Assembly (NCBI GenBank): GCA_021784595.1
Contig: JAJYHT010000091.1
Coordinates: 1-64,000, forward strand
From: Bacillota bacterium
Lineage (GTDB): Bacteria > Bacillota > Sulfobacillia > Sulfobacillales > Sulfobacillaceae
Direction of reading: 5' to 3'
DNA length: 64,000 nucleotides
Shown here: positions 15,844 to 24,145 of the stretch, piece after piece
Layout of the letters: the number at the start of each line of letters is the position of its first letter
Position numbering within the stretch: position 1 is the first letter of the stretch
The notes under the pieces: model-generated
Seen by the model: only the letters and a program-made list of their open reading frames with translations
Database searches by the model: none
Told to the model about the DNA's origin: nothing
Made by a program: the position numbers and the translations under genes

Positions 15844-16470
15844 TCCCCCTCATGGATTCAGTGTAGCACCAAATTGTGACAGGAATCCTGCCCCAGTATC
15901 GTCAGCATTCGGCAGAACCGCGGCGGCTTCTCGTTTTTTTGAGAAGACAGCGGTTATCACCTAGATGGGCTGAAGGGAAGAAGTATGTATATGTCGTTCT
16001 GACCGTACTCTCTCCATCGCACGATCTGCGTAACCATTGAGCGGCTTGATTTAGCGACACTGTCGAGGCTACTGACGCGGCGTCCATCACCAACTTTCAA
16101 TAACATTTTGGCCCCAGCATGGCTCTCCGATTCTGGAGTTTTCTGTGTTCTGTCTTGTGTGCTGCGCCCGTGGTAGTCGGACGCCTTGTTATTGTCAGCC
16201 GTTTTCACGCCATGACTTTTTATAGGGAGGTTGTTCATTATGGCCGAATCGTTTTCTATCTGTGACCGTGATTTGTACTAACCACCTCACCGCTGAGCAG
16301 GATCAGATGCATGGGATTCTCTTCTCCGAGATGTGCTGCTTCGCCGTGTACTCCGGGACATGTCCATGCCGGCACCAGAAACCGATGAGACTGCGGTTCG
16401 CCAGCGAGAATTGCCTTGATCCGCTGCACAGAACAAGAGAGAATAAATTCTGTGAGAGGTGAGGCTAATC
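15844..16470. other. 627-bp stretch without a reliable gene
   Basis: A 93-codon frame (15957-16238, minus) and a 66-codon frame (16262-16462, plus) are open, but neither has a ribosome site or recognisable content. I see no strong hairpin. It probably includes the promoter of the gene starting at 16471 and remnant DNA. Confidence 0.4.
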
Positions 16471-17391
16471 ATGCGTGTCCCGGAGGTTGGACCTATAATC
16501 TCGCTTCGTCCATTTTCGCCGGACCATATTATACATGCCGTCGCACACGGAGGTCATTTACCTGTTAACGAGGCCACTCTTATAGCCGGTCTTGGCGGAG
16601 CAATTGTGGGTGCCGTGATCGGATTTATTGCATCACGAGTTTCAGCCTTGTTGGATGATCGGAAACAACGTCACCAATTTCTCAACGGTCTCATGCGAGA
16701 TGTAGAACGATGCCAAACAATTGACTTAAGTATGACATCGGATTCGCTCCAATTACTTAATCCCATTAGCTTCCCATTCATCCGGCAAATCGCCCAAGGT
16801 CAATACATGCATCTTTTAGATTCGACAGAGGTCACAGCTTTACTCAAAATCTTTTACTTGATCGAAAACTTCTTACGGTATCAAGAGCCTGAAATGCAGA
16901 TACTATTGGACTGGATTCGCAATCCCGACGACGATCGAAGGGCCGTTCAGTTAGAAGCCCTACGAAATCACGCTATAGCTCCCTTAGAAGCTGCACTTCG
17001 TGATGAAGCACACCGCGCCTATGAATTGCTAAAATGCCATCGGCACATTCGCCTTACGGTTAAGGGTAATCATAATGAATGCTCTCACAACGAATTAGAT
17101 ATAGACCAGAGGGAGCTTGTGCTTGTTACTTCCCAGTTTAAAGTTTTTCACGATTGCTTGACCGAAAAAATGAAAACGAGCCGTTTTCCCGCGCCAGGCT
17201 ATACTCCCTGGTGGAATTCCGATAACAAAACCTTGATTTTTGAGTTCCATGAGAAACTGACTATCACTAACGTGCCCGAAGATCTTCTTCAACAACCAGC
17301 CGAAGGAGATGTTGAAAAGATATATCAAACAATGCTGAGGTGGGCACAATCCGGAGGAGGCGTCCAAACCGCAGATTTCAAAGAACCTTAA
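16471..17391 (+). CDS. single-pass membrane protein of unknown function
   Basis: A 306-residue protein. After a short N-terminal tail there is one membrane segment (IAGLGGAIVGAVIGFIASRVSALL, about residues 38-61), then a helical cytoplasmic domain of about 240 residues. Start ATG 16471 follows GTGAGG; an in-frame GTG at 16459 is an alternative. The layout (N-terminal anchor, long helical body, no enzyme motif) recalls proteins next to integrases in accessory regions, some of which act in phage defence, but there is no direct evidence for that here. Confidence 0.6.
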   Translation: MRVPEVGPIISLRPFSPDHIIHAVAHGGHLPVNEATLIAGLGGAIVGAVIGFIASRVSALLDDRKQRHQFLNGLMRDVERCQTIDLSMTSDSLQLLNPISFPFIRQIAQGQYMHLLDSTEVTALLKIFYLIENFLRYQEPEMQILLDWIRNPDDDRRAVQLEALRNHAIAPLEAALRDEAHRAYELLKCHRHIRLTVKGNHNECSHNELDIDQRELVLVTSQFKVFHDCLTEKMKTSRFPAPGYTPWWNSDNKTLIFEFHEKLTITNVPEDLLQQPAEGDVEKIYQTMLRWAQSGGGVQTADFKEP

Positions 17392-17627
17392 GAGGATCGA
17401 TTTGTTATTGTTTCCAATTCGCGAGATGGTGTTACCCGTTCTTCACCAAATGGTTACCACTAAGACGCAATCGTCGTCGTGCTAATAATTGTTCTGATGC
17501 TCGCTCCGATAGATAATCTTTGGCATGAGCTCCAATTGCGATCCGTATCCATGTAACGTATCGTAGCATTGTAGAATGCCCTGAAAAACCGCAGTGTACC
17601 AATGTAAACAAGGAGGAAGGCCTTAGA

Positions 17628-18179
17628 ATGCCTGAAAACCCTGAATCCCTCAGCCCGTCCGAATGGAAACTGCTTCAGCGGGGAATGGACATCTACTTGG
17701 ATTTATTGCTAGATGATTTGTGTAGTGTCCTGAGTGGCGAGGCGCTGAAGGACACGATGGTGCTTGGGGATGTGTTACCGTCACAGTTTACGTCGTGGTA
17801 TACACCGCTATTTTTGAAGCAGTTCGTAGTCTGTGGCATTCACCTAGTCGCCAAAATAGATAATTGGGAAGGCGATCCTCTTGCTGCGTGTACGGCGGAA
17901 GAACTGGCATTTCGAGGTCTTATTGAGTGGGTACCGACACTCAGTGAACCGGACATCACGTCGGATACGATCGAACACCTTCAGGATTTTCGGGAAGAAG
18001 TCATGCCTGACTTTGATGTGGACATGCTGTTCAATTTGGCCTTGGATGGGATCGAAGACGATGAGGTCATCGGTACTAGATTGGGACTAGACTCGTTACG
18101 GCCAGAAAACTGGTTCCAGCCATTTACTGGGCTTCGGGTTCACCCGTACTGTCGTGACGATGAAACAGATTCGGAATGA
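17628..18179 (+). CDS. acidic hypothetical protein
   Basis: A 183-residue acidic protein with AAGGAGGAAGG upstream of the ATG. Segments such as MDIYLDLLLDDLCSVLSGEAL and DFDVDMLFNLALDGIEDDEV give it a strongly negative, helical character. No family recognised. It stands alone between a membrane protein and the integrase, 236 bases and 94 bases away. Acidic small proteins on mobile elements sometimes mimic DNA (anti-restriction); that is only a possibility. Confidence 0.6.
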   Translation: MPENPESLSPSEWKLLQRGMDIYLDLLLDDLCSVLSGEALKDTMVLGDVLPSQFTSWYTPLFLKQFVVCGIHLVAKIDNWEGDPLAACTAEELAFRGLIEWVPTLSEPDITSDTIEHLQDFREEVMPDFDVDMLFNLALDGIEDDEVIGTRLGLDSLRPENWFQPFTGLRVHPYCRDDETDSE

Positions 18180-18273
18180 ACCTGGCCGCGTTCTGCAAGT
18201 GCTAACCAAAAAACAGTAATTGAAAATCGAGCAATGTGCCCGGATTCTGAAGCAAAATCGAGAGGATGAGAAC

Positions 18274-19458
18274 ATGCCAAATCGCCCGAAAGAACCCCAT
18301 GCGAAAGATCCCCGCAAACTGGATTCGGGCCGCTGGCAGGCCCGGGTGACCTACTACGACCCTGATACCGGGAAGCGGCGGGAGACCAGTCAGACGTTTG
18401 CGACCGAGCGCGAAGCGAAGAAGTGGAGTCGCGAGCAGGAAATGGCCTATCGCGAAGACCCGAACCGCAAGCCGCCGAGCGTTCAAACGTTAACGGAGTT
18501 TTTCCCCGAATGGCTGAAGACCGTCGAGGCCCAAGGACTGGCCGCCAAAACCGTCCGGGATTACCGCCAGATGGCCGCGCACCCCCTGAACGCTTTCGGC
18601 CACAAAGCCTTGAAAAGTATTACGACCTGGGATATCCAGCAACTCTACACGGCGATGGCCGAAACCCACAGTTCTCGGACCGTCAATTATGTCCATACGG
18701 TGTTGAATCGGGCGCTTTCGGACGCCGTGGACTGGGGCCTAATATCCGTCAACCCCGCGGCGAAGGCGAAAGCCCCACGCGGACAGCGAAAGCCTGTGGT
18801 GATTTTGACGCCAAGCGAAGCGCGTCATTTTCTGGAAGTGACGCAGGGCACCCGGTGGTATACGCTTTGGGCACTCATGCTCCATACGGGATTACGGCCA
18901 GGGGAGGCGATTGCGGTACGATGGCAAGATATCCATTGGGATACAAACACGCTGCACGTCATGCAGGCCGTGAGCGGAGATGGCAGTCGGAAGGTGGTAG
19001 GACCCACGAAAACCGAACGGAGTACACGGCCCATTGCGTTAGGTCCACACATTTTGCAGCTACTCCGATCTCGCCAGATGGAACAACAGAACGAACAAGC
19101 CGCCGGTGCCCGTTGGGAAGACCATGATCTGGTATTCGCGACCTACGAAGGGAAACTGCTCAGTCCGCGCAACGTGGCTCGCAACTTTCAGAGGGATCGC
19201 CAACGTGCGGGATTGCCCGATACCATTCACCCACATTGTTTGCGACACACGATGGCCTCCCATTGGTTAGCCGCAGGGCAGTCCATCAAGGTGGTGAGTG
19301 AACGTCTGGGACACACCAGCGTTGCCTTTACCTTGCAAACCTATGCACACCTCTTGCCCAATCAGCAGGCTGACGCTGCCGCAACCATGGATCATGCGCT
19401 GTTCTCCCGCACCCCCAATCCACCAAATCCATCCCCACTTCATCCCCACGAACTTTGA
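18274..19458 (+). CDS. tyrosine integrase of an integrative element
   Basis: A 394-residue phage/ICE-type integrase with three domains: an N-terminal AP2-like arm-binding domain (SGRWQARVTYYDPDTGKRR with TFATEREAKKW), a core-binding domain from about residue 70, and a catalytic domain with Arg in TGLRPGEA, Lys in GPTKTERSTR, HCLRHT (His and Arg), LGHTS (His) and TYAHL (Tyr). Start ATG 18274 follows GAGGATG; the frame to 18220 is unsupported. Its 3' end lies 115 bases from a tRNA-Lys 3' fragment, the normal place for an integrase that uses that tRNA as attachment site. It appears intact and should catalyse integration and excision of the left-hand element. Confidence 0.92.
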   Translation: MPNRPKEPHAKDPRKLDSGRWQARVTYYDPDTGKRRETSQTFATEREAKKWSREQEMAYREDPNRKPPSVQTLTEFFPEWLKTVEAQGLAAKTVRDYRQMAAHPLNAFGHKALKSITTWDIQQLYTAMAETHSSRTVNYVHTVLNRALSDAVDWGLISVNPAAKAKAPRGQRKPVVILTPSEARHFLEVTQGTRWYTLWALMLHTGLRPGEAIAVRWQDIHWDTNTLHVMQAVSGDGSRKVVGPTKTERSTRPIALGPHILQLLRSRQMEQQNEQAAGARWEDHDLVFATYEGKLLSPRNVARNFQRDRQRAGLPDTIHPHCLRHTMASHWLAAGQSIKVVSERLGHTSVAFTLQTYAHLLPNQQADAAATMDHALFSRTPNPPNPSPLHPHEL

Positions 19459-19526
19459 AAAGTGGGAATACGGGAGCGTACGCCAGCAGTTTGCGTAATC
19501 AAAAAACCGCACAACCACGCCATTTA

Positions 19527-19554
19527 TTGATTGCCTAGCACACGCTGGTATACT
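19527..19554 (+). promoter_or_regulatory. possible promoter reading into the tRNA-Lys fragment
   Basis: TTGATT at 19527-19532, a 16-base spacer, and TATACT at 19549-19554. It points at the attachment-site fragment and could transcribe it or sequences to the right. Strength is unknown. Confidence 0.35.
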
Positions 19555-19573
19555 GTAGAAACTCGCTCTCTGA

Positions 19574-19621
19574 TGACTCTTAATCAGCGGGTCCACGGTT
19601 CGAGCCCGTGCTCGCCCACCA
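19574..19621 (+). other. attachment site: 3' fragment of tRNA-Lys(CTT)
   Basis: These 48 bases match the 3' part of a tRNA: anticodon loop CTCTTAA (anticodon CTT, Lys), 3' anticodon stem TCAG, variable loop, T-arm with CACGG-TTCGAGC-CCGTG pairing, acceptor strand CTCGCCC, discriminator A and encoded CCA. The 5' half (it should begin GGGCGAG) is missing, so it is not a working tRNA. It is the duplicated att sequence left by integration at the 3' end of a tRNA-Lys gene; the intact gene is not in the window and is expected to the left. Confidence 0.88.
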
Positions 19622-19636
19622 CCTCAAACTCTTACA

Positions 19637-19666
19637 CCGTCTGGCTTTCCGGAGACGGCTTTTTTG
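19637..19666 (+). terminator. terminator after the tRNA-Lys fragment
   Basis: CCGTCT at 19637-19642 pairs with AGACGG at 19653-19658, the loop GGCTTTCCGG can extend the stem, and TTTTTT follows. It is the kind of terminator found directly after tRNA genes. Confidence 0.75.
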
Positions 19667-19710
19667 TGGCCACGCGGCCGTGACACCCAAAATGTGGCCA
19701 TTTTGTGGCC
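19665..19710. repeat. three TGTGGCC direct repeats next to the att site
   Basis: TGTGGCCA at 19665-19672 and 19693-19700, and TGTGGCC at 19704-19710. Short direct repeats between an att core and the end of an integrase gene are typical arm-type integrase binding sites, so these may belong to the decayed right-hand element. Confidence 0.5.
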
Positions 19711-19713
19711 GCG

Positions 19714-19829
19714 CTATGTTTTTCGTGACCCCATGATGTTTTGGCCAAGAGCTTCGGCGGCAGAGCGTTGCCGTTCCGTGCGGGCATGGACGTAAATCTG
19801 CATCGTAAAACTGATCTGGCCATGACCGC
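19714..19829 (-). pseudogene. 3' remnant of a tyrosine recombinase
   Basis: Read on the minus strand, codons ending at TAG 19716-19714 give GHGQISFTMQIYVHA followed by an Arg/Glu/Gln-rich helix, which matches the end of a phage-type integrase: the LGH-x-x-I-x-x-T motif and the catalytic Tyr in QIYVHA. Just upstream an in-frame TGA breaks the frame, and no R or HxxR box is found. The tail converges on the tRNA-Lys fragment from the opposite side to the intact integrase, so it belonged to a second element at the same site. Confidence 0.75.
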
Positions 19830-20044
19830 ATCCCACTCAATCATGAAATATCACGGAATTGGACCAAATGAGCGGATTATCCTTTTTTGTCAGTTAACTT
19901 TATTCGATCTGATCAACTAATTACCGACATTAAGAAATGCTTTACGCATCACTGCAATCGACAGAGATCGAAAATGTTTGCCGGAGTCCTAACATCGCTG
20001 ATCCATCATAAAATCCTGATACCCTAATAAAGGAGAGACCAGCC

Positions 20045-20389
20045 ACGTCCACCATCGACCCGAAACGATTGACGCCCATCCCGGGCAACGCCATGTTTGA
20101 TCCGTTGAGCGAAGATGTAAACCAAGCGCTGAAAGGCGACATCGCCGAGCGCGGATTACTCAACCCCATCCTCTGCACTCCCGACTACACAGTCATTGCT
20201 CGGCATCACCGGCTCAAAGCCGCGTTGAAGCTTGGTTTGCAGAGTTTTCGTTGGCGCTTTATGCGCGGCAACCGACCGCTTGGCAATTTCCTGCGTGATA
20301 CCTTCGACGATAGGCGAGCGAACCCCCGCCCACGTGAGACTCCAAAGCACGTTCTTTGGCCCGATATTCTTCCGCAAACTGCTTTCTAA
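20045..20389 (+). pseudogene. ParB/Srx-domain protein remnant with ACG in place of the start codon
   Basis: The frame reads TSTIDPKRLTPIPGN, then LKGDIAERGLLNPILCTP and TVIARHHRLKAALKLGL, which matches the N-terminal ParB/sulfiredoxin-like domain (usual motif xVIAGxHRxxAA; here G is R). AAAGGAGA at 20029-20036 is ideally spaced from an ACG at 20045 where an ATG would be expected; the first usable start is TTG 20069. After about residue 70 the family pattern stops and the frame ends at 20389. Most likely a broken plasmid-partition or mobile-element gene. Confidence 0.6.
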
Positions 20390-21103
20390 TTGTAGTGATT
20401 GGATTTTTGTAGGATGTTTGCTAAGCTAAAGACGCAAAATGGTGATGGGTCGCTTCTATAGATCGGGGAGTAACGGGGACTCGTAATTTGGAAGCTGTGG
20501 CGGGAGCGTTGATGGTCGTGGACTTGACACATTGCACAGCCTTGAATATTGGTCTGTCTCACAGTATCAAATTATCCTCTGCCTCCCGACCGAAAGCGGA
20601 GAAAAATATCCACCAAGAACAATGGCATATGTTTGGCCAGGAACGGAAGGCTTTTGTCACGGAAAAATTCTCTGACAGGCGTCTCAGTTTTCTTATGGCA
20701 CTACGCAGGCTCGCAATTAGTCGTCACATGGTCATCTCTTCCGCCAGTGGAGGCTCCTGCATAATCGGGGCTTTACGCTATCTACGGAATGATGCGGCGT
20801 TAAAACAACGTGGCGTTGCTTCCGCTGGGAAACAACGGGCCAATGATGCGGTTGAGACTACGGTGGTTATGTTTCCCTTGCATAAGTACCCATTAAAAAA
20901 TCGACTCCCTCTACTTTAGATTTCGACCGGGAATTAAGGCTGCGGGATGACCGAGACGGAATGATATGGGCAGCCACAGGAAACATCTGCACCTTATGGC
21001 CAAGGGAGGGCAACCAGGTCCCCAAGTGCCAATCAACCCATTTCTCCGTACTTACTCAGCGAGGTGAAACTTCAGGTGTTCACGGGAAAAGAGGGGACTG
21101 TAC
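20390..21103. other. 714-bp stretch without a reliable gene
   Basis: A 143-codon frame is open at 20488-20919, but it has no good ribosome site and reads like rearranged DNA. I see no clear hairpin or tRNA. It lies between the ParB remnant and the STAND gene, in a region full of broken mobile genes. Confidence 0.4.
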
Positions 21104-23098
21104 ATGCGGCCGATGTCAACGGCAGTCACTGACGAACGGATTAAGCTGTTCGTGGGTCGCGTACGTGAGTGTGATGCATTAAGTGCCTGGTTAACCAATC
21201 CGGATGCTCCCACTCGGATCATTGCGTTGACCGGCATGGGAGGCATTGGCAAATCGACACTCTTAATCCGTTTATTGCAATTAGCCCAAGAACAGGAGGC
21301 TGTTGCCGCTTGGGTGGATGCCCGCACATGCTACCGGACACCACGGGGATTTGAAGAAGCACTGCCCGACTCATACCGACAATGGTTAACACAAACGTCC
21401 CCACGCCCCAAGTTAGTGATTGGAATCGACAATTTTGAAGAACTCCAAGTGCTCGAAGGATGGTTGCGCGAAGTCTTTATGGGTAGTTTGCCGGATAGAA
21501 ATGTATTGCTCCTTGTCGCTTCACGCACCGACGTAATGCAGGTCTGGCACACGGATCCGGTATGGCGCCCCTTCATTGAGGTGTGGCCCTTAAGCGGTTT
21601 TTCCAACGTGGAGGTCGATGAGTTTTTGACCCGGCGGTCGATTTCCGATGCTACCCAAATTCGAAACGTCCTTGGTCCTGCCGCCAATCACCCGTTAGCG
21701 GTAGCGTTGGTCAGTGATGCCATGGACAGTTATCACGGCGGGGATCTTTCGCAAATCCAAAATTTGGTTGCAGAAACTTTAAGTGGACGGTTCATTCGGG
21801 AAATTGCCAATGAAGAGTTGCATCCGTTAATTGATATCTTGACCTTGCTAGCCGAATCCAACCAAGACCTGTTGCAACGAGTGTTGCAACACCGAGTGCC
21901 CGTGGGACACTACCGTAAGTTAATGGAATTATCTTTCGTACGGCGCACCCGTCTTGGGATTGGACTGCATGATATGGCGCAAACGGCATTGTTTCGAGAC
22001 TTCAGAACGCGGGACCCCGGGGGCCTGGCCGAGCTTCGCCGACGCATTGCCCAAGTGCTGCTATCCGATCTAAAGGCTGCAACACCAGAACAGCGGGGGC
22101 CGATAGTGCAACAACTGTTATGGATTTGCCGCGACATTTTTTCCCCGCCACGTACTTATGTTGATTTGGTAGGAGCTCCCTCGGAGTTAATATCTACCGG
22201 ATTCCAACCCCAGGACGCTCCTCGCCTGCGGCAATTTATCACGGAATGGAGACGGCAAAGTTTTCCCCTCGCTAACGAGCAACGTCTACACCTCTTGGAT
22301 GAGTTGATGGCTAATTTTTCCGGTGTCATCCGGGTGGTTCGCGACACATCCGGCGTACCCCAGGCCATGTTTTGCAACGTTCCTCTGTACAATAAAACAA
22401 TCGCAATGATGGAAGGGTATCATCCGGTAGTGGTCAAAAAACTGTTGGCTGAAGATTTCGGGGTTACCCGATGCCCTGTTGAGGAGTCCGTTGCCAGTTA
22501 TGTTGTCTTGGTCGGTGTCAATGGACACCATCCCCGCTACACGCCTCAAGAACTCTTCGGTGTCATGGTTCTCGATCAGTTTGCTCTCAATGCCGGGCTC
22601 ATTTCAATGCTGTTAGTAACCGGCGACGATTTGAAAGAGTTCGTCCGTTCTCTGGGATTTGTCAGCCAACCCTTCTCGATTAGCGATCCCCATGAGGAGT
22701 TATTTATGATCGACATGCGCCATAAGCATTTTAGTGTGTGGTTGACCAATCTGCTGGGAATTGGATCTACATCCTCGACCATCGCAGTTACCGAACTGCA
22801 AGAGGCGTTGTCAAGCCTTCATGAATCGCGAGTATTGTCACAATCTCCCGTCGCCATCTCATTAGGTTTGGATGGGCACTCGCTTTCACAATCCATTCAA
22901 AATGAGCTTAAGGCAGAGTGGCCCATACCGCCGCTGACGGCCCGCGACTGTCAAGTTTTACGTGTCACATATTTTGCTCACCGTTTGTCCGCCGCCCAAT
23001 GTGCGGAACATTTGCACATTAGTCGTGCCACTTATTACCGTTATCTCAATAAGGCTTTGACCCACCTTGGTCAGCGTCTGCAGCAAGCCGTCAATTGA
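21104..23098 (+). CDS. STAND-type NTPase with C-terminal HTH
   Basis: A 664-residue protein. A P-loop GMGGIGKST (44-52), a Walker-B-like VIGIDNFEEL near 110 and an ASRTD sensor near 140 identify a STAND/NACHT-like signalling ATPase. Helical middle domains follow, a possible small-molecule or acetyltransferase-like region lies around 400-540, and the C terminus (LTARDCQVLRVTYF...AEHLHISRATYYRYL) is a helix-turn-helix. The order resembles MalT/AfsR-type regulators that bind DNA when a ligand switches the ATPase. ATG 21104 is used, with ATG 21113 possible. Its stop is followed at once by an IS fragment, so downstream partner genes may have been lost. Regulator is most likely; defence is possible. 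Confidence 0.75.
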   Translation: MRPMSTAVTDERIKLFVGRVRECDALSAWLTNPDAPTRIIALTGMGGIGKSTLLIRLLQLAQEQEAVAAWVDARTCYRTPRGFEEALPDSYRQWLTQTSPRPKLVIGIDNFEELQVLEGWLREVFMGSLPDRNVLLLVASRTDVMQVWHTDPVWRPFIEVWPLSGFSNVEVDEFLTRRSISDATQIRNVLGPAANHPLAVALVSDAMDSYHGGDLSQIQNLVAETLSGRFIREIANEELHPLIDILTLLAESNQDLLQRVLQHRVPVGHYRKLMELSFVRRTRLGIGLHDMAQTALFRDFRTRDPGGLAELRRRIAQVLLSDLKAATPEQRGPIVQQLLWICRDIFSPPRTYVDLVGAPSELISTGFQPQDAPRLRQFITEWRRQSFPLANEQRLHLLDELMANFSGVIRVVRDTSGVPQAMFCNVPLYNKTIAMMEGYHPVVVKKLLAEDFGVTRCPVEESVASYVVLVGVNGHHPRYTPQELFGVMVLDQFALNAGLISMLLVTGDDLKEFVRSLGFVSQPFSISDPHEELFMIDMRHKHFSVWLTNLLGIGSTSSTIAVTELQEALSSLHESRVLSQSPVAISLGLDGHSLSQSIQNELKAEWPIPPLTARDCQVLRVTYFAHRLSAAQCAEHLHISRATYYRYLNKALTHLGQRLQQAVN

Positions 23099-23586
23099 GC
23101 AAAGGGAATGTGCGCGTGCGATGGCTCCTCTTAAGCCTCTTGGGCAAGCAACGGCCCCTCCAGGTAGACGGCGTCGTCCAGTATGGCCAAAAAGCTGCTG
23201 GGGGATCCTATACCGGACGCCTCGTGGTCTACGCTGACAGCGCCCATTCTGATCCCTGGTTCCTGCTCGTGTCGCCCGGCTTAGCGGATTATCCCTGGGG
23301 CCACATCGTAGCCGCCTATGGACAACGGTTTACCTGCGAAGAGTCCTACAAGGATCAGAAAAACGACCCCGGCGCGGGGTTTCATCGCGACTGCGTCAAA
23401 CTTGGGACCGCGGATCGGTGGGTTCGCCTATGGCTCATCTTTGCCTGGGCCTATTATTGGCTCAACGTCGTCGGATGGGACATCATTGGCAAAAACTGGG
23501 GATCACTCAGCTCCACTCCCCGAACGCCCGCAGAAAACCTTGACACAACAACCAGAACCCTTTATTTTCTACATAGGTCTCCGTGA
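23095..23586 (+). pseudogene. IS4-family transposase C-terminal fragment
   Basis: The frame carries the IS4-family YREK signature, Y-2-R-3-E-6-K, in YGQRFTCEESYKDQK, followed by the usual hydrophobic RLWLIFAWAYYWLN segment. The N-terminal half with the first two catalytic Asp residues is gone, so it cannot transpose. The fragment begins where the STAND gene ends. The last codons run into the PadR promoter. Confidence 0.8.
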
Positions 23587-23593
23587 CCTATGT
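23540..23593 (+). promoter_or_regulatory. promoter and palindromic operator of the padR operon
   Basis: TTGACA (23540-23545), a 17-base spacer and TATTTT (23563-23568) form a good promoter. Directly after the -10 lies a perfect palindrome, ACATAGGTC-N5-GACCTATGT (23571-23593), over the likely transcription start. Its position 22 bases before the padR ATG is that expected for PadR self-repression. Confidence 0.75.
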
Positions 23594-23614
23594 CACAATA
23601 ACCTATGGTGAGAC

Positions 23615-24145
23615 ATGTACACAGAAATTTTGATTTTGGGATTTCTTCGCCGCGGCGCTCAACATGGTTATGCCATCAAGCAATCGATGGAGCAGGTTTT
23701 GGGCGGATCCCGCGTCACTAACAGCCAACTCTACCCAGCGCTGAAGCACTTCGAAGAAATGGGCGCGGTCACCGCTGAAGTTATTCGTCAGACCGGGAAA
23801 CCCGACCGCCACCTCTATCAGTTGTTGCCACTCGGCGAAGAAATTCTGCACGACCTTATCGTCGATATCGCGTCGACACCTATGACGAGCGACCGAGAAT
23901 TCTATGTTCGCGTCGGCCACTTTGACCTCCTAACACCAACCGAGCGTCTCGTCATTCTGGAAGCCAGGAAAGGCGCCCTGGCGCGCCGAAAAGAACGCAT
24001 AGCCACGTGGTCTTCCGCCGCCTGGGCCACCCGCGTAGCTCACTTGAGAACCCATCTCCTCGATCAGGAGATCACCGTTCTCCAAGAGTGGATTCGTGAA
24101 TCCGAAGATCAAAAGGGAGGAACCACCGATGAACCGTGCATCTAA
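23615..24145 (+). CDS. PadR-family transcriptional regulator
   Basis: A 176-residue regulator. The N-terminal winged helix (ILGFLRRGAQHGYAIKQSM, then SQLYPALKHFEEMGAV, then the wing GKPDRHLYQLLPLGEE) is typical of PadR, and the C-terminal helical region (residues 95-165) matches the PadR/Vir-type dimerisation domain. PadR proteins repress neighbouring transporter or detoxification genes until a small molecule binds. A perfect palindrome overlaps its promoter. The next gene, a DUF998 membrane protein, overlaps its end by 17 bases, so they form an operon. Confidence 0.88.
   Translation: MYTEILILGFLRRGAQHGYAIKQSMEQVLGGSRVTNSQLYPALKHFEEMGAVTAEVIRQTGKPDRHLYQLLPLGEEILHDLIVDIASTPMTSDREFYVRVGHFDLLTPTERLVILEARKGALARRKERIATWSSAAWATRVAHLRTHLLDQEITVLQEWIRESEDQKGGTTDEPCI

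Noticed and set aside
19574-19621. Functional tRNA gene
   Set aside because: Only the 3' part from the anticodon loop on is present; the 5' acceptor strand and D-arm are missing.
20488-20919. 143-codon frame
   Set aside because: No ribosome site and no recognisable content in a region of broken mobile genes.
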